Source: Datisca glomerata
Lineage: Eukaryota > Streptophyta > Magnoliopsida > Cucurbitales > Datiscaceae
Assembly (NCBI GenBank): GCA_003255025.1
Contig: QANY01005609.1
Location: 543,152 to 607,151, forward strand
Direction of reading: 5' to 3'
DNA length: 64,000 bases
Positions 11,501 through 21,690 of this stretch are shown here, in pieces (position 1 is the first letter of the stretch; each line of letters begins with the position of its first letter). Below the pieces are notes generated by a model. The model was not told the DNA's origin and did no database searches. It worked only from the letters and a program-made list of their open reading frames with translations. The translations under genes and the position numbers were made by a program.

Positions 11501-11651
11501 TCGAAGGGGATTCATCTATTAAATGCTTGGCAAAAGTGATTTTTAATTTTTAATTTTTGCTTGATAAAAGATAAGGGAAAAGGGAAAATGATGAGGTTTA
11601 CTTCATACTCTAAATTAATCGATCTACTCTATAATTTATTTCCACAATTCC
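11501..11651 (+). pseudogene. Copia tail, copy B, left part
   Basis: Begins like copy A (GGGGATTCATCTATTAAATG at about 11508 versus about 10628) and is interrupted at 11651 by the LARD. The rest of copy B resumes at 19136 after the duplicated ATTCC. Confidence 0.8.
11647..11651. repeat. Target-site duplication (left) of LARD
   Basis: ATTCC at 11647-11651 matches ATTCC at 19136-19140. The joined flanks match the uninterrupted copy A (CACAATTCCAC at about 10770). Confidence 0.9.
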
Positions 11652-12166
11652 TGAACATGAATAATTTCATATGATACGTGACAAAATTTAGATTGAAAAC
11701 TCCATAAAATAGAAGATAGAGTAAGACCCGATCAATCAGACGAAACCACATGGATTACTGATGTGGCAATCCAAAAAGAAGTTAATCAAGACCATTGGAT
11801 TGATCAGACGGTCTAGATTCACTTGGTTATTATTGTTGATAAATTAGATCTCAGAGAATATTCTATTGATCCTATTTTCAGATAGAATTAGATAAATTAT
11901 ATCATATTCTATGTAACCGATTGAAGGTTTATAAATACAGACAAGATGCAACTCCAAACGGAGGACAACAACTCCATACACTCGTTAGCCTTGTAAACTC
12001 TTTTTTCATAATGAAATACTATCAAGATCTCCCAGTGGTTTTTCTTCCCTTTAAGGGGTTTTCACGTAAATCATGGTGTCATTATTTTCTCTCTATCTAT
12101 AAATTATTCTCTTGATTTTTATATTACACCACTGATTCTAAAAAATGGTGGATTTTTTCTTTTATA
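11652..12166 (+). repeat. LARD 5' LTR
   Basis: Starts TGAACATGAATAATTTC and ends TTTTTCTTTTATA (TA instead of the CA seen in the 3' copy). TATA-like box TATAAATA at 11930-11937. Aligns over its length with 18609-19135. Confidence 0.88.
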
Positions 12167-12190
12167 TTTGGTGTTTTCATTAAGAGCGAG
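12167..12190 (+). other. LARD primer-binding-site region
   Basis: TTTGGTGTTTTCATTAAGAG follows the LTR immediately; TGG begins two bases in, as expected for pairing to a tRNA CCA end. I do not assign the tRNA. Confidence 0.55.
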
Positions 12191-12591
12191 AGAAAAACTC
12201 AAGAAATCCCTTCACAAAATGCTCAAAACTAAATCAAACGCCCCCCTCAACAACTGAAGCGGAAGTGGAAATGAAAGAAAAAGTCGAAACGGAAGCAGGA
12301 ACGAAAAAACTAGCAATACAGAAACTCAAAACAGAAGTAGAAATGAAAATGACTACAAAACCAAAAAAGGAAGCGAAGAGCGGTAAACTCATTCATATTC
12401 ATATAAAATATATCTTTTGTACAATTATTATTTACAAAAAAATTATTAACTCTATTCGTGGAATCAAATTTGGAAAATTGTGGTAATGGTCACTGCCATC
12501 ATCACCAACTACGAGGGGCGGCATCACCACCATGGAAACATCGCTACTGGGGAAGCTTCAAGAAAAAAAATTAGAGCGGTATTAAAAGTTG
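12191..12591 (+). other. LARD interior, A-rich non-repeat part
   Basis: A-rich, lysine/glutamate-coding on the plus strand (open frame 12265-12486, starting MEMKEKVETEAGTKK) but with no domain I recognise; probably composition rather than a gene. Confidence 0.4.
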
Positions 12592-13000
12592 AGCTCAGAT
12601 AGCACAGATCAAAAATGGTCAAAGAGCTCAGATTAGAAAAGCTCATAAAGATCAGACTAGAAAATCTAGAGAGCTCATATCAAAAAAGCTCAGAAAGCTC
12701 AGACCAGAAAAGCTCAGAGAGTTCAGATCAGAAGATCTTAGAAAACTCAGATCAGAAAAGCTTAGAGAGTTAAGAACAGAAAAGCTCAGAAAGCTCACAT
12801 AGAAATATATCAGAAAGCTCAGATCAGAATAGCTCTGAAAGCTCAGACCAGAAGAGCCCAAAGAGCTCAGACCAGACAAGCTCATAAATCTCAGACCAGA
12901 AGAGTTTATAAAGTTCATAACATAAGAGTTAAGAAAGCGTGGAACAGAAGAACTCCTCAAGCTCAGATTAGATGAGCTCAGAAAACTCAGATCACAAAAG
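12592..13000 (+). repeat. 24-bp tandem array in LARD
   Basis: About 17 units close to AGCTCAGAAAGCTCAGACCAGAAA in form, mostly exactly 24 bp apart from 12640 on. Because 24 is a multiple of three, one plus-strand frame repeatedly reads SSESSDQK with scattered stops. Confidence 0.88.
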
Positions 13001-13140
13001 TTGAAGTCAAAGCTTCAGAACAAAATAACTGAAGTCAGAGCTTCGGAATAGAAAAGTAGAAGTCAAAAATTCAGAACAGAGAAGCTTCATCGCTTTAGAA
13101 CAAAAAAAGAATTTCAGAAGAGAAATTCATTAGAAAAGAA
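13001..13140 (+). repeat. Short degenerate repeat, TGAAGTCAGAGCTTC-type
   Basis: Three or four diverged copies of a roughly 30-bp unit containing GAAGTC.(A/G)AGCTTC..AACA follow the 24-bp array. Confidence 0.55.
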
Positions 13141-14030
13141 AAAGAATTGTCGGGCAGAAATTCCAGAGAAAAGAAGAGCAAAGAAAATCACGTTCACTTC
13201 AGTCAAGAAAGTCGCAACTTCAGAACGGGAAACATTGTGACAACGGTAAACGAAACTGCGAGTTAACGGCAATTTAAAAGTCGTGGCAACACAAATGAAA
13301 ACGGCAATGGATACGATACTAGAAATGGGAGCGTAATGGAAGCCGAAAGGAAGCAGCATGGCAACGAAACTAGAAGTGAGAAACGAAAGTATGGGATGAA
13401 GAAACAACATAAACGGAAAATAGAAGCCCATACCGAAAGTTCCAAAAGTGCAAATCTCGCAAACCGAAACCAAGAATGAAGGGCATGAAGGAAAAGTGAA
13501 AAAAATGACGGATGAGGAGCAGACAAAGATATTCAGAACTTGCGAACGACATTTACAAAAACACATTGAACTCAAAGCTAAGTATTCACTTTTTATTTAC
13601 TTTGCTTCTCTTAAATATGTCATTTGATCCATTAAAAATGAGAATTTATGATTTGATGCATAATCTAAAACATTTAAGTGCATATGATCATGCTTAACAT
13701 GTGTTGGTGTAAATCACATTTATAATGCTCGGATCGGCTAGTACACTTATATTGATAGCTCAACCAAATAAATATTAGTATGACACTATCTCATAATCAA
13801 GCATCATAAAAATAATTTATTATGTCATGTCTAAATTGATTTGAGTTATTAAACATTATCAAACCGAAATATCTTTTTTTGAGATCATGCATCTAACTTG
13901 ACACACGAAAAAAAGCGTATTTAACTTGGCCAACTTAACGCTCGATCATCTTACCAGAGTGGTCTTTGACGTGGAAACCATTACATATAAAACCAGTTCG
14001 GTGTTTAAACTGAAGAGAACGAAAGAGAAC
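13141..14030 (+). other. LARD interior, non-repeat stretch
   Basis: Purine-rich to about 13560, then AT-rich. The minus-strand frames at 13114-13575 are pyrimidine-strand artefacts (F/L/S-rich) without known domains. No gene supported. Confidence 0.45.
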
Positions 14031-15330
14031 TATATTTCAAATCATATATCATTGGAAAGATATGGAAATTAGCTTCTTGAGGAATTTTGCGAAACTTAAT
14101 TTGAAACTTCGAGGCAAAAGATATGGCAGTTTCAATACAAGTTGTTCAGAAACAAAGATTACGCAAAATAGTATATTTCGGAAATTATAATGTGTCAATT
14201 GGGAGCTAATCACATGGAGAATCATATATTATTATGAAGATATAAAATTTTACTTCCTGGAGAATTTCACGGAATTGATTTTGGAGCTCACAACAAAAGG
14301 TTATGATGATTTTCGTGAACGCTGTTCGAGAAAGCAGAATATGCGGAATGGTAAACTTCAGAAATTAAACTGAATTCAGTAGGAGTCAATTACGCGGAAA
14401 ATCTTATATCAATGGAAAGATACGGAAATCTAACATATAAAGAATTCTACGAAAATCAATTTGAAGTTCCCGATCAAAAGCTATGGTAATTTTTGTTGGT
14501 GCCGTTCAGGAAAGTAAACCTATAAACGCTTTTCAAGTTTAATTTTTTGACTTTATCAATTTACTACATATCAAATAATATATCTTTAGAAGGATATAGA
14601 TGTCTACTTCTTGAAAAATTTTGCAGAACTTGATTTGGAGTTCTTAGAAGGATATAGATGTCTACTTCTTGAAGAAAATATTATGACAATTCTCGTGGAG
14701 GCTGCTCAGGAAAACAGATTATACAGAACCTTGAATTCAGAAATTAAACTGCATTTACTGGGGTAAACTACATGACGAATCTTATATCAACGGAAAGATA
14801 AGAAAATCTACTTTCTAAAGAATTTTATGGAAATCAATTTGAAGCTCTCAAACAAAAGTTATGGTAGCTCTTGTTGGTGCTATTCAGGAAAAACTCGATT
14901 TGGAGCTCTCGAGTAAAAGTTGACCATTTTTGTGAAGGGTGTTCAAGTAAGCAGAATATGCAAAACGGTCAGTTTAAGAAATTATACTGTATTTTTTGAA
15001 AGCCAACTACACAGTGAGTCTCACATCATCGGAAAGATACAAAAGTCTACTTAGTGGAGAATTTTACGGAATTCAATTTGGAGATTCGATCATAGGTCAC
15101 AAATTTTGCAGAACTTGATTCGGACCTTCTGAACAAAAGTTATGAAAATTTTTATTACGGCTGTTTAGGAAAGCAGAATGGTCAAATTCGTTAATTAAAC
15201 TATATCGACTAGGATTCAATTACATGGTGAATTATATATCATCAGAAGCGTATGAAAATCAACTTCTTGAAGAATTTCATGGAATTCAATTTAGAACTTT
15301 CAATCAAAACTGATGGCATGATAATGTGCA
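14031..15330 (+). repeat. Degenerate ~180-bp tandem array in LARD
   Basis: The block 'ATC(A/T)TATATCA..GGAAAGATA…GGAAATC.A' recurs at about 14039, 14221, 14400, 14783, 15020 and 15233, and each is followed by an 'AATTTTACGGAATTCAATTTGGAG' type segment and 'CAAAAGTTATGG…TTTTTGT'. Spacing is about 180 bp for the first units and longer or broken later. A 70-bp internal duplication (GATATAGATGTCTACTTCTT) occurs at about 14595 and 14652. Confidence 0.75.
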
Positions 15331-15393
15331 GAATGCTTACAAAACAAATACTTGGCGTCAACTTTCTCTCTCCTTCAACAACAACGAAAATAA

Positions 15394-15790
15394 GGGCGTA
15401 AGTCCTTGGGAGGGGCATTTCGTAAGTCCTACTCTCAAAAGGAACTAAGGGCGTAAGTCTTTGGGAGGGACAATTCATAAGTCTTACTCTCAGAATGAAC
15501 TAAAGGTGAAGTCCTTGGGAGTGAATGGGAGGGGCAATTCATAAGTCCTAATCTCAGAAGAAACTAATGGCGTAAGTCCTTGGGAGGGGCAATTCATAAG
15601 TCCTACTCTCATAAGGAACTAATGGCATAAGTCCTTGGGAAGGGCAATTCATAAGTTCTACTCTCAGAAGGAACTAAGGATGTAAGTCCTTGGGAGGGGC
15701 AATTCATAAGTCCTACTCTTAAAAAAAACTAAGGACGTAAGTCCTTGGGAAGGGCAGTTCATAAGTCCTACTCTCAGAAGGAAGTGAAAA
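15394..15790 (+). repeat. 55-bp tandem array in LARD
   Basis: Seven units with the core GTAAGTCCTTGGGAGGGGCA begin near 15398, 15453, 15506, 15572, 15627, 15682 and 15737. The spacing is 53-55 bp, except one of 66 with an insertion. Each unit ends TCCTACTCTCAGAAGGAACT or similar. Confidence 0.9.
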
Positions 15791-17095
15791 TGGGGTCATG
15801 GTTCCACTGAAGGAGCCTAAGTCCTTGGGAGCATCTACATACGTCGTTCTCAGAAGGAAATCAAGACGAAGACATGGTTCTTTATGTAAGCCTAAGTCTT
15901 TGGGAGCAGACAGTTTGTGGGACATTCTCCTAAAATGTAGAAAATGTAAACGAGATTATGGTTCTTTATTTGAACCTAAGTCCTCATCTTAAAAGAAAAT
16001 GATAATACATAAGTCATACTCTCAAAAAGAACTGAAACACAAGTCGTGATGGACAAATGATGAGAACAGAGCAACGAAAATGGACAAACTAAAAAAAAGG
16101 CCGAGAAAGTAAAAGCTGAGAAAAGAAAGGTTGAGCTGAATAAAGAAAGGCAGAAAAGAAAAGTCGAGAAAAGAAAGGCTGAGCTGAGTAAATAAAGGCA
16201 GAAAAGAAGAGCTAAGTAAAGAAAGGTAGAAAAGAAAAGAAAGAAAGGGTCAGTAAAAGAAAAGTCAAGTAAAGGAAGCATGCGGCTTCAACATTGTAGA
16301 ATGGGAAGCGAGAAAAGAAAGGAAAAAGAAGCAAGAAAAGGAAGAAAAAATAAGCAGAAGAAAATAAAGGAAACAGGAAAGACTCTATCGATGAACTGGC
16401 AGTAAATCAAAACAAGGACATGGTTCCGCGGAAGGAGCCTAAGTCCTTGGGAGTGACTGTGGACGTCGTTCTCAGAAAGAAATAATAATGAGGAAATGGT
16501 TCTTTGTCTGAACCTAAGTACTCCTTTCAAAATAAAATGGGCAGTTTGTAAGTCCCTATCAAAGTAAAAATGAGGTCATGGTTTTTTATTTGAACCTAAG
16601 TCCTTCTCTCAAAAGGAAATGGACAGTTCGTAATTCCTTCTCTCAGAATGAAGACGAGGCCATGGCTCTTTATTTGAACCTAAGTCCTTGAAAATGGGCA
16701 GTTCGTAAGTCTCTCTTAAAGCGGAAATGAGACCATGGTTTTTTATTTAAACCTAAGTCATTCTCTCAAAAGAAAATGACAGTTCATAAGTCATACTCTT
16801 AGAATGAGATGGGGCCATGGTTCTTTATTTGAACCTAAGTCCTTGGGAGCAGACAGTTGATGAGACATTCTCCTAGAATGCCAAAAATAAAAATGGGGTT
16901 GTGGTTCTTTATTTGAACCTAAGTCCTCCTCTAAAAAAAATGAGCAGTTCGTAAGTCCTTAGAGCGAAAACGGGGTCATGGCTTTTTATTTAAACCTAAG
17001 TCATTCTCTAAAAAAATGACAGTTCGTAATTCATTCTCTCAAAATGAAGACGGGGTCATGGTTCTTTATTTGAACCTTAAGTCCTTGAAAAAGCA
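15791..17095 (+). repeat. Degenerate CATGGTTCTTTATTTGAACC array in LARD
   Basis: The motif CATGGTTCTTTATTTGAACC followed by TAAGTCCTT recurs at least eight times (for example about 16660, 16815, 16910, 17057), interspersed with CAGTTCGTAAGTC and, at 16040-16380, purine-rich AAAGAAAGGCAGAAAAGAAA runs. It is related to the 55-bp array by the shared TAAGTCCTTGGGAG core. Confidence 0.75.
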
Positions 17096-17819
17096 ATTCA
17101 ACAAAAAAAGATTTCAATAGAAGAAAAATTGCAGAAACAGAGTATTTACATTGATTGAAGCTGAAGTATAAAGGAAAATACAAAAGAAGAGAAGGAAAAA
17201 GAAAAACAAGGAAACGGGAGAAATTCAATCAATGGAAATGGGACATTATACTCTCAAACTCCTGCCATGAAATTATGAAATGGTACACTCTTTCCTTACT
17301 CATTTCAATAAATTAGTAAGTTATTATTCTTGTACAACATTCTTGTCACGGATCTTAACGTATGAGAGAAGGAAAAGAAAAATGAAGAAATAGAATAAAC
17401 TCTATCAATGAGCCCATATTGAAGAAAACGAGAAAACTCTATCAATGAGCTTGTAGCAAAGGAAACTGGAGGAACTCCACAATCAGTAGTTGTTCTCAAA
17501 AGAAGACTAGAAGTCATCTTCAAATAAACCAGTCCCTATGAACAAAAAAAAGTGACAATGGAAAAAGAACTACAAATAAAGGAAAAAGAAAATGTGCTAT
17601 TGCTGGAGGAAAGGGAAAATTATAAATAGATACAAGAGAATATGGTTGCATCAGCGGCAACATCCTAAATAAAAGGTTTGGCAACTGCATCCTCAATGAG
17701 AAGGTTAACAACGACATGTTAAATACTTGCTTAGAAAATTTTTTTGTGTGTTCGCAAAAAAAGGTAAATAACAGCTATTAAACCTGAGCACAAAAGAAAT
17801 GATTGGGGAGAGTCAAAAC
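17096..17819 (+). other. LARD interior, purine-rich non-repeat part
   Basis: GAA/AAG-rich plus strand with short repeats of ACTCTATCAATGAGC (17400 and 17438). No coding domain seen. Confidence 0.45.
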
Positions 17820-18345
17820 GTCATAACAGAATCTGAAGCGTCAAAGCAGACCCCTTAGTGAGAACGAAATCGAGCGCCAGATCGGACCTTTTGCCGAGGA
17901 TGGAAACCAAGCTCCAGATCAGATCTTGTAGCAAAAATAGAATTTGAAGCGTCGAAGCAGACCCCCTAGTAAGAACAAAATCGAGTGCCAGATCGGACCT
18001 TTTAGCGAGGATGGAAACCAAGCTCCAAATTAGATCTTGTAGCGAAAGCGGAAACCAAGCTCTAGATCAGATCTTGTAGTGAAAATAAAATTCGAAGCTC
18101 CAGACCAGACCCCTAACGAGAACAAAATCGAGTTCCAGACCAGACCCCCTAGCGAGAACGAAATTGGGGTGCCAGATCAGACCTCTTGGGGAAGATGGAA
18201 ATCAAGCGCCATATCAGACCTCTTGAGGAAGATGGAAATCGAGCGAGATCAGGCCTCTTAGCGAAGATGGAAACCGAGCACCAGATCAGATTTTTATCGG
18301 GAGCAAAGACCAAAGTGCCAGATCAGGCTTTCAATGAAAATGGAA
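17820..18345 (+). repeat. 37-bp tandem array with 111-bp higher-order period
   Basis: Units with the core GAAATCGAGCGCCAGATCAG are spaced 36-37 bp, clearest at 18118, 18154, 18191 and 18228. GAGGATGGAAACCAAGCTCC at 17897 and its near copy at 18008 are 111 bp apart, exactly three units, so the left part has a higher-order repeat. Confidence 0.85.
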
Positions 18346-18596
18346 ATTAGAGAGCCAAGTCATATGCTTTGCGAGAACGAGAATTAAAAATGTTGAAACA
18401 TATCATTATGAGAACAGGATAATGAAATAAAAGAAAGCACACGTAACCCTCAAATGCACGTCATTCGTTAAAGCAACTCTCTATAATTGTTGATAACTTT
18501 TGCAGATCATTATTATTGCAAGTCCCAATGAATCTAATGTAAAGGATTAAGGAATCAAATCAATACACCCGAATGAAGAAAGACTTCATCAAGTGT

Positions 18597-18608
18597 AATG
18601 GGGGCAAA
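18597..18608 (+). other. LARD polypurine tract
   Basis: AATGGGGGCAAA lies immediately before the 3' LTR start at 18609, the usual place for plus-strand priming. Confidence 0.75.
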
Positions 18609-19135
18609 TGAACAGAAATAATTTCATATGACATGTGGCAAGATCTAGATCGAAGACTCCATCAAAGGGAATATAGGGTGAGAATCGACTAATCAGATTA
18701 AAGCACATGGATTGCTGATGTGGTAATCCAAAAAGAAGCTAATCAAGACCATTGGATTGATCAGACGATCTAGATTAACTAGGTTGTTATTGTTGATAAG
18801 CTAGATTTCAGAGAATATTTTGTTGATCATATTTTCAGATAGAATTAGATAAGCTGTATCAGATTCTATGTAACCAATGGAAGGCTTATAAATAGAGGCA
18901 AGATGTAACTCCAAACGAATGATAACAACTTTCAATACTCATTAGCCTTGTAAACCCTTTCTCCATAATGAAATACTATCAAAATATCCACGTGGATTTT
19001 CTTCCCTTTAAAGGGTTCTCACGTAAATCATGGTGTCATTATTTTCTCTCTTTCTAAATTATTCTCTTGATTTTCATATTATGATGTAATAAATTCACGA
19101 CCGATTCTCAAAGACGGTGGATTTTTTCCTTTACA
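18609..19135 (+). repeat. LARD 3' LTR
   Basis: TGAACAGAAATAATTTC to TTTCCTTTACA, 527 bp, with TATAAATA at 18887-18894. Followed by the ATTCC duplication. Confidence 0.9.
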
Positions 19136-20440
19136 ATTCCACTATAAAATCTTCTAAAAATCCATAATTATAATTAATATATCAAGTAGTAGTGATAATG
19201 ACACAATCCATCATTTAAAATATATTGAGTAGGACATATGACACATTGTGATGTGCCCATATCCAACTCTCTATATATATATAAGATGTCAACAAGACTG
19301 ACTTACACATCCTCTTATCCGATGTTACTCAACTTCATAGTGCTATAGGTGCATTGAAGTGTGCCATAATGACTAGGCTTGAGATTTTCATAAATTAGGC
19401 CGAATTCTCTATTTTCCTACCTCCATGCATTGGCAAGCTTGTAAAAGACTGCTCAATTACTTTAAAGTGACTCTGTATATGAAGGTCTAATCTGAAACCA
19501 TCTCATGATCTTCAACGTGAAGCGTCTCTAGTGTAGATTAGGCTAGTAATCTTGACAATCAATCGCAGGTCTACTTGTGGTTATACAATCTAGTCAATTT
19601 ATGACCTCAATTCAGTTATTCCTTTCTAATCTTAATAACCACCATAATCATGAATTGTCTTATGACTCATCAATCAGATAGATGGATAGATAAATTCTTT
19701 TAAATAGCTATTCAAGAAAAAAGTAATATCCTTTCACGCTACCAGTGGACCCCCAGACATATTCCTTTCATTCCATCTTCTAATTCTATTCTTGAATCTC
19801 ATTCGTGAGATTGATCAAAATCAATATTTTTATTAGGTACAAGCTTGATCTCTTGGTCCTCTAGAAAAAATGTGTGGATTCAAGATCAAGCATTGAAGGT
19901 AAGTATAGATCACTTGCCAACATTACATCTGAGATCAACAAGATTGAGTCTTTTCTCTAAGAAATGAATATTAGATGCATTACCAAGTCAATAATATAAA
20001 TGGTGCGCTAATATAGGGTTGTTTTTCTTGCTTTTTATCTAGTCCCACATGCAAGGACCAAGCATATAGAGATTGATACTCCATTTGTCACAGACAAAAA
20101 GTTCTTACTAATTAACTCCAAATTAAGATTAAATAGTTGGTCTTCTTACCAACTCATTGTCTGGCAGTCAACTTGCATACGTGAAATTCAAGCTCAATGC
20201 CAATACACTAGAGAGATTAATTTCATAAGATTCCTTCTTATCGTTTCTTTCTTTTCTAGTTTTTTGTCCCTGTAACTATGATCATTTGTTACCTTTAAAC
20301 TTTGACTCTTAAAACATTCAAATGATTCATAAACTATCATCGATGTTTCAATTGGACATGTGAGCTACTTTAACTAATTATAGTCCTTAATTTTCTGATA
20401 GAATCTCATTTTTATACAAAAAACTATCCTCAAGCAAGAA
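19136..20440 (+). pseudogene. Copia RT/RNase H tail, copy B, main part
   Basis: Resumes after the LARD and aligns with copy A to about 19860. In shifted plus frames it then reads GTSLISWSSRKN, RYRSLA-like codons, and near 20045 HARTKHIEIDTPFVTDKK. These are the middle and end of copia RNase H (LISWSSKKQ…EAEYRSLA; RTKHIEID.HFVRDK). Stops interrupt the reading. It extends farther 3' than copy A. Confidence 0.78.
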
Positions 20441-20446
20441 CTCTAT

Positions 20447-21180
20447 TGTCCTACCTCCATGCATTGGCAAGCTTGTAAAAGATTGTTCCTCTATATATGA
20501 AGGTTTAATCTGAAACCATTTCATGATCATCATCTTGAAGCATCTCTGATGTATATTAGACCAGCATCTTGATGACCACAAGTCTACTTGTGGTTATACA
20601 ATCTACTTAGGTACAAGCTTGATCTCTTGGTCATCTAGAAAAACGTATTGAGGTGAGATCAACCACTGAAGGTAGGTATAGATCACTTGCCAAAACAACC
20701 TTTGATATCAACTAGATTGAGTCTTTGCTCTAAGAAATGAATGTCAGATACACTGCCAAGCCAATAATATTGTTCATATGATGTTGTCTTTCTTGCTTTC
20801 AATCTAGTCTCACATGCATGGATTAAGCATATCGAGATTGATGCATCATAAACAAAAATTCTTAATAATCAACTCCAAAATTAAGATCAAATAGCTTCTT
20901 ACCAAGTCATCGTCTAGAAGTCCATTTGCATACTTGAAATTCAAGCTCCATATCAATACTCACCATGACAACGTAAAGCTCTCAATAAATATTATCTATA
21001 TTGAATATTTACACTCAAGAAATTAATGTCATAAGATTCAGTTTTTCTCCTTTCTTCCTTTTGCTATTTTTTATCCCTCTAATTGTCATCATTTATTACT
21101 TTTAAATCCTAACTCTTAAAACTGTCAAAATGATTCATAACTATCATTGACATTTCAATTGGACAATGTCGTTTAGGTTC
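20447..21180 (+). pseudogene. Copia RT/RNase H tail, copy C
   Basis: Aligns with 19413-20365 but with internal deletions. DDHKSTCGYTIYLGTSLISW is read in one frame from about 20572, one of the best preserved stretches of the three copies, followed by stops. It ends near 21180 where a minus-strand chromovirus RT begins. Confidence 0.78.
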
Positions 21181-21204
21181 GTCAAATTTTTTTCCTCAAA
21201 GTAA

Positions 21205-21690
21205 GTACTGAGGCCGATAATCAATACTCACACTGAATAAACTTGGCACACAACCTCTGGTCCTTTAAAATCTGAAAAGTCATTCTGAGATGTTCTTCAT
21301 GTTCTCCCTCAAACTTATAGTAGATTAGGATGTCATCTATGAAAACAATGACAAACTGATCTAAGAAATCATGGAAAACCCGATTCATCAAGTCCATGAA
21401 TGCAGCACATGCATTGGTCAAACCAAAAGGCATGACCAAAAACTCGTAATGTCCAACCTAGTACAAAAGGAAGTCATCAGTATGTCCTCCCTCTTTAATC
21501 TCAGTTAATGAAACCCATATCGCAAATTGATTTTTGAGAAAACACAGGATCCCCAAAGTTGATCGAACAAATCTTAAATTCGAGGTAGGGTACTTATTTT
21601 TAATGGTAACTTTGTTCAACTCTCCATAGTCGATACAAAGCCTCATGGATCGATCTTTCTTCTTTACAAACAGAACGAGTACTCCCAGGG
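21205..21690 (-). pseudogene. Chromovirus-type gypsy reverse transcriptase fragment
   Basis: Minus strand: [30 protein letters not shown] at the upstream end, then, after damaged sequence, [20 protein letters not shown] and [20 protein letters not shown], ending [16 protein letters not shown]. These are the RT palm motifs of chromovirus polyproteins ([46 protein letters not shown]). The catalytic FIDD is intact, but stops and shifts lie between the two blocks and both ends are truncated. Confidence 0.88.

Larger units (their letters stand above)
11652..19135 (+). mobile_element. Non-autonomous LTR retrotransposon (LARD-like), 7.48 kb
   Basis: Paired direct LTRs (11652-12166 and 18609-19135), 5-bp duplication ATTCC, a primer-site-like TGGTGTTTTCATTAAGAG directly after the 5' LTR, and AATGGGGGCAAA as polypurine tract before the 3' LTR together define a complete element in plus orientation. 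The 6.4-kb interior has no gag, protease, integrase or RT that I can recognise; it is mostly purine-rich tandem repeats. It would therefore need proteins supplied by another element. LTR copies are visibly diverged, so it is not a recent insertion. It sits inside copia-tail copy B. Confidence 0.88.

Noticed and set aside
12652..13575. Minus-strand ORFs rich in Phe, Leu and Ser
   Set aside because: They are complements of the purine-rich LARD arrays; no domain and no start context.
14031..15330. CRISPR-like array
   Set aside because: Degenerate ~180-bp units without spacer/repeat structure, in a plant LTR element.
15976..17717. Minus-strand ORFs looking like hydrophobic membrane proteins
   Set aside because: Composition comes from the pyrimidine strand of AAAG-rich repeats, not from conserved helices.
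20387..20581. Minus-strand ORF with apparent protein-like text
   Set aside because: The opposite strand carries copia RNase H motifs; this is a shadow.
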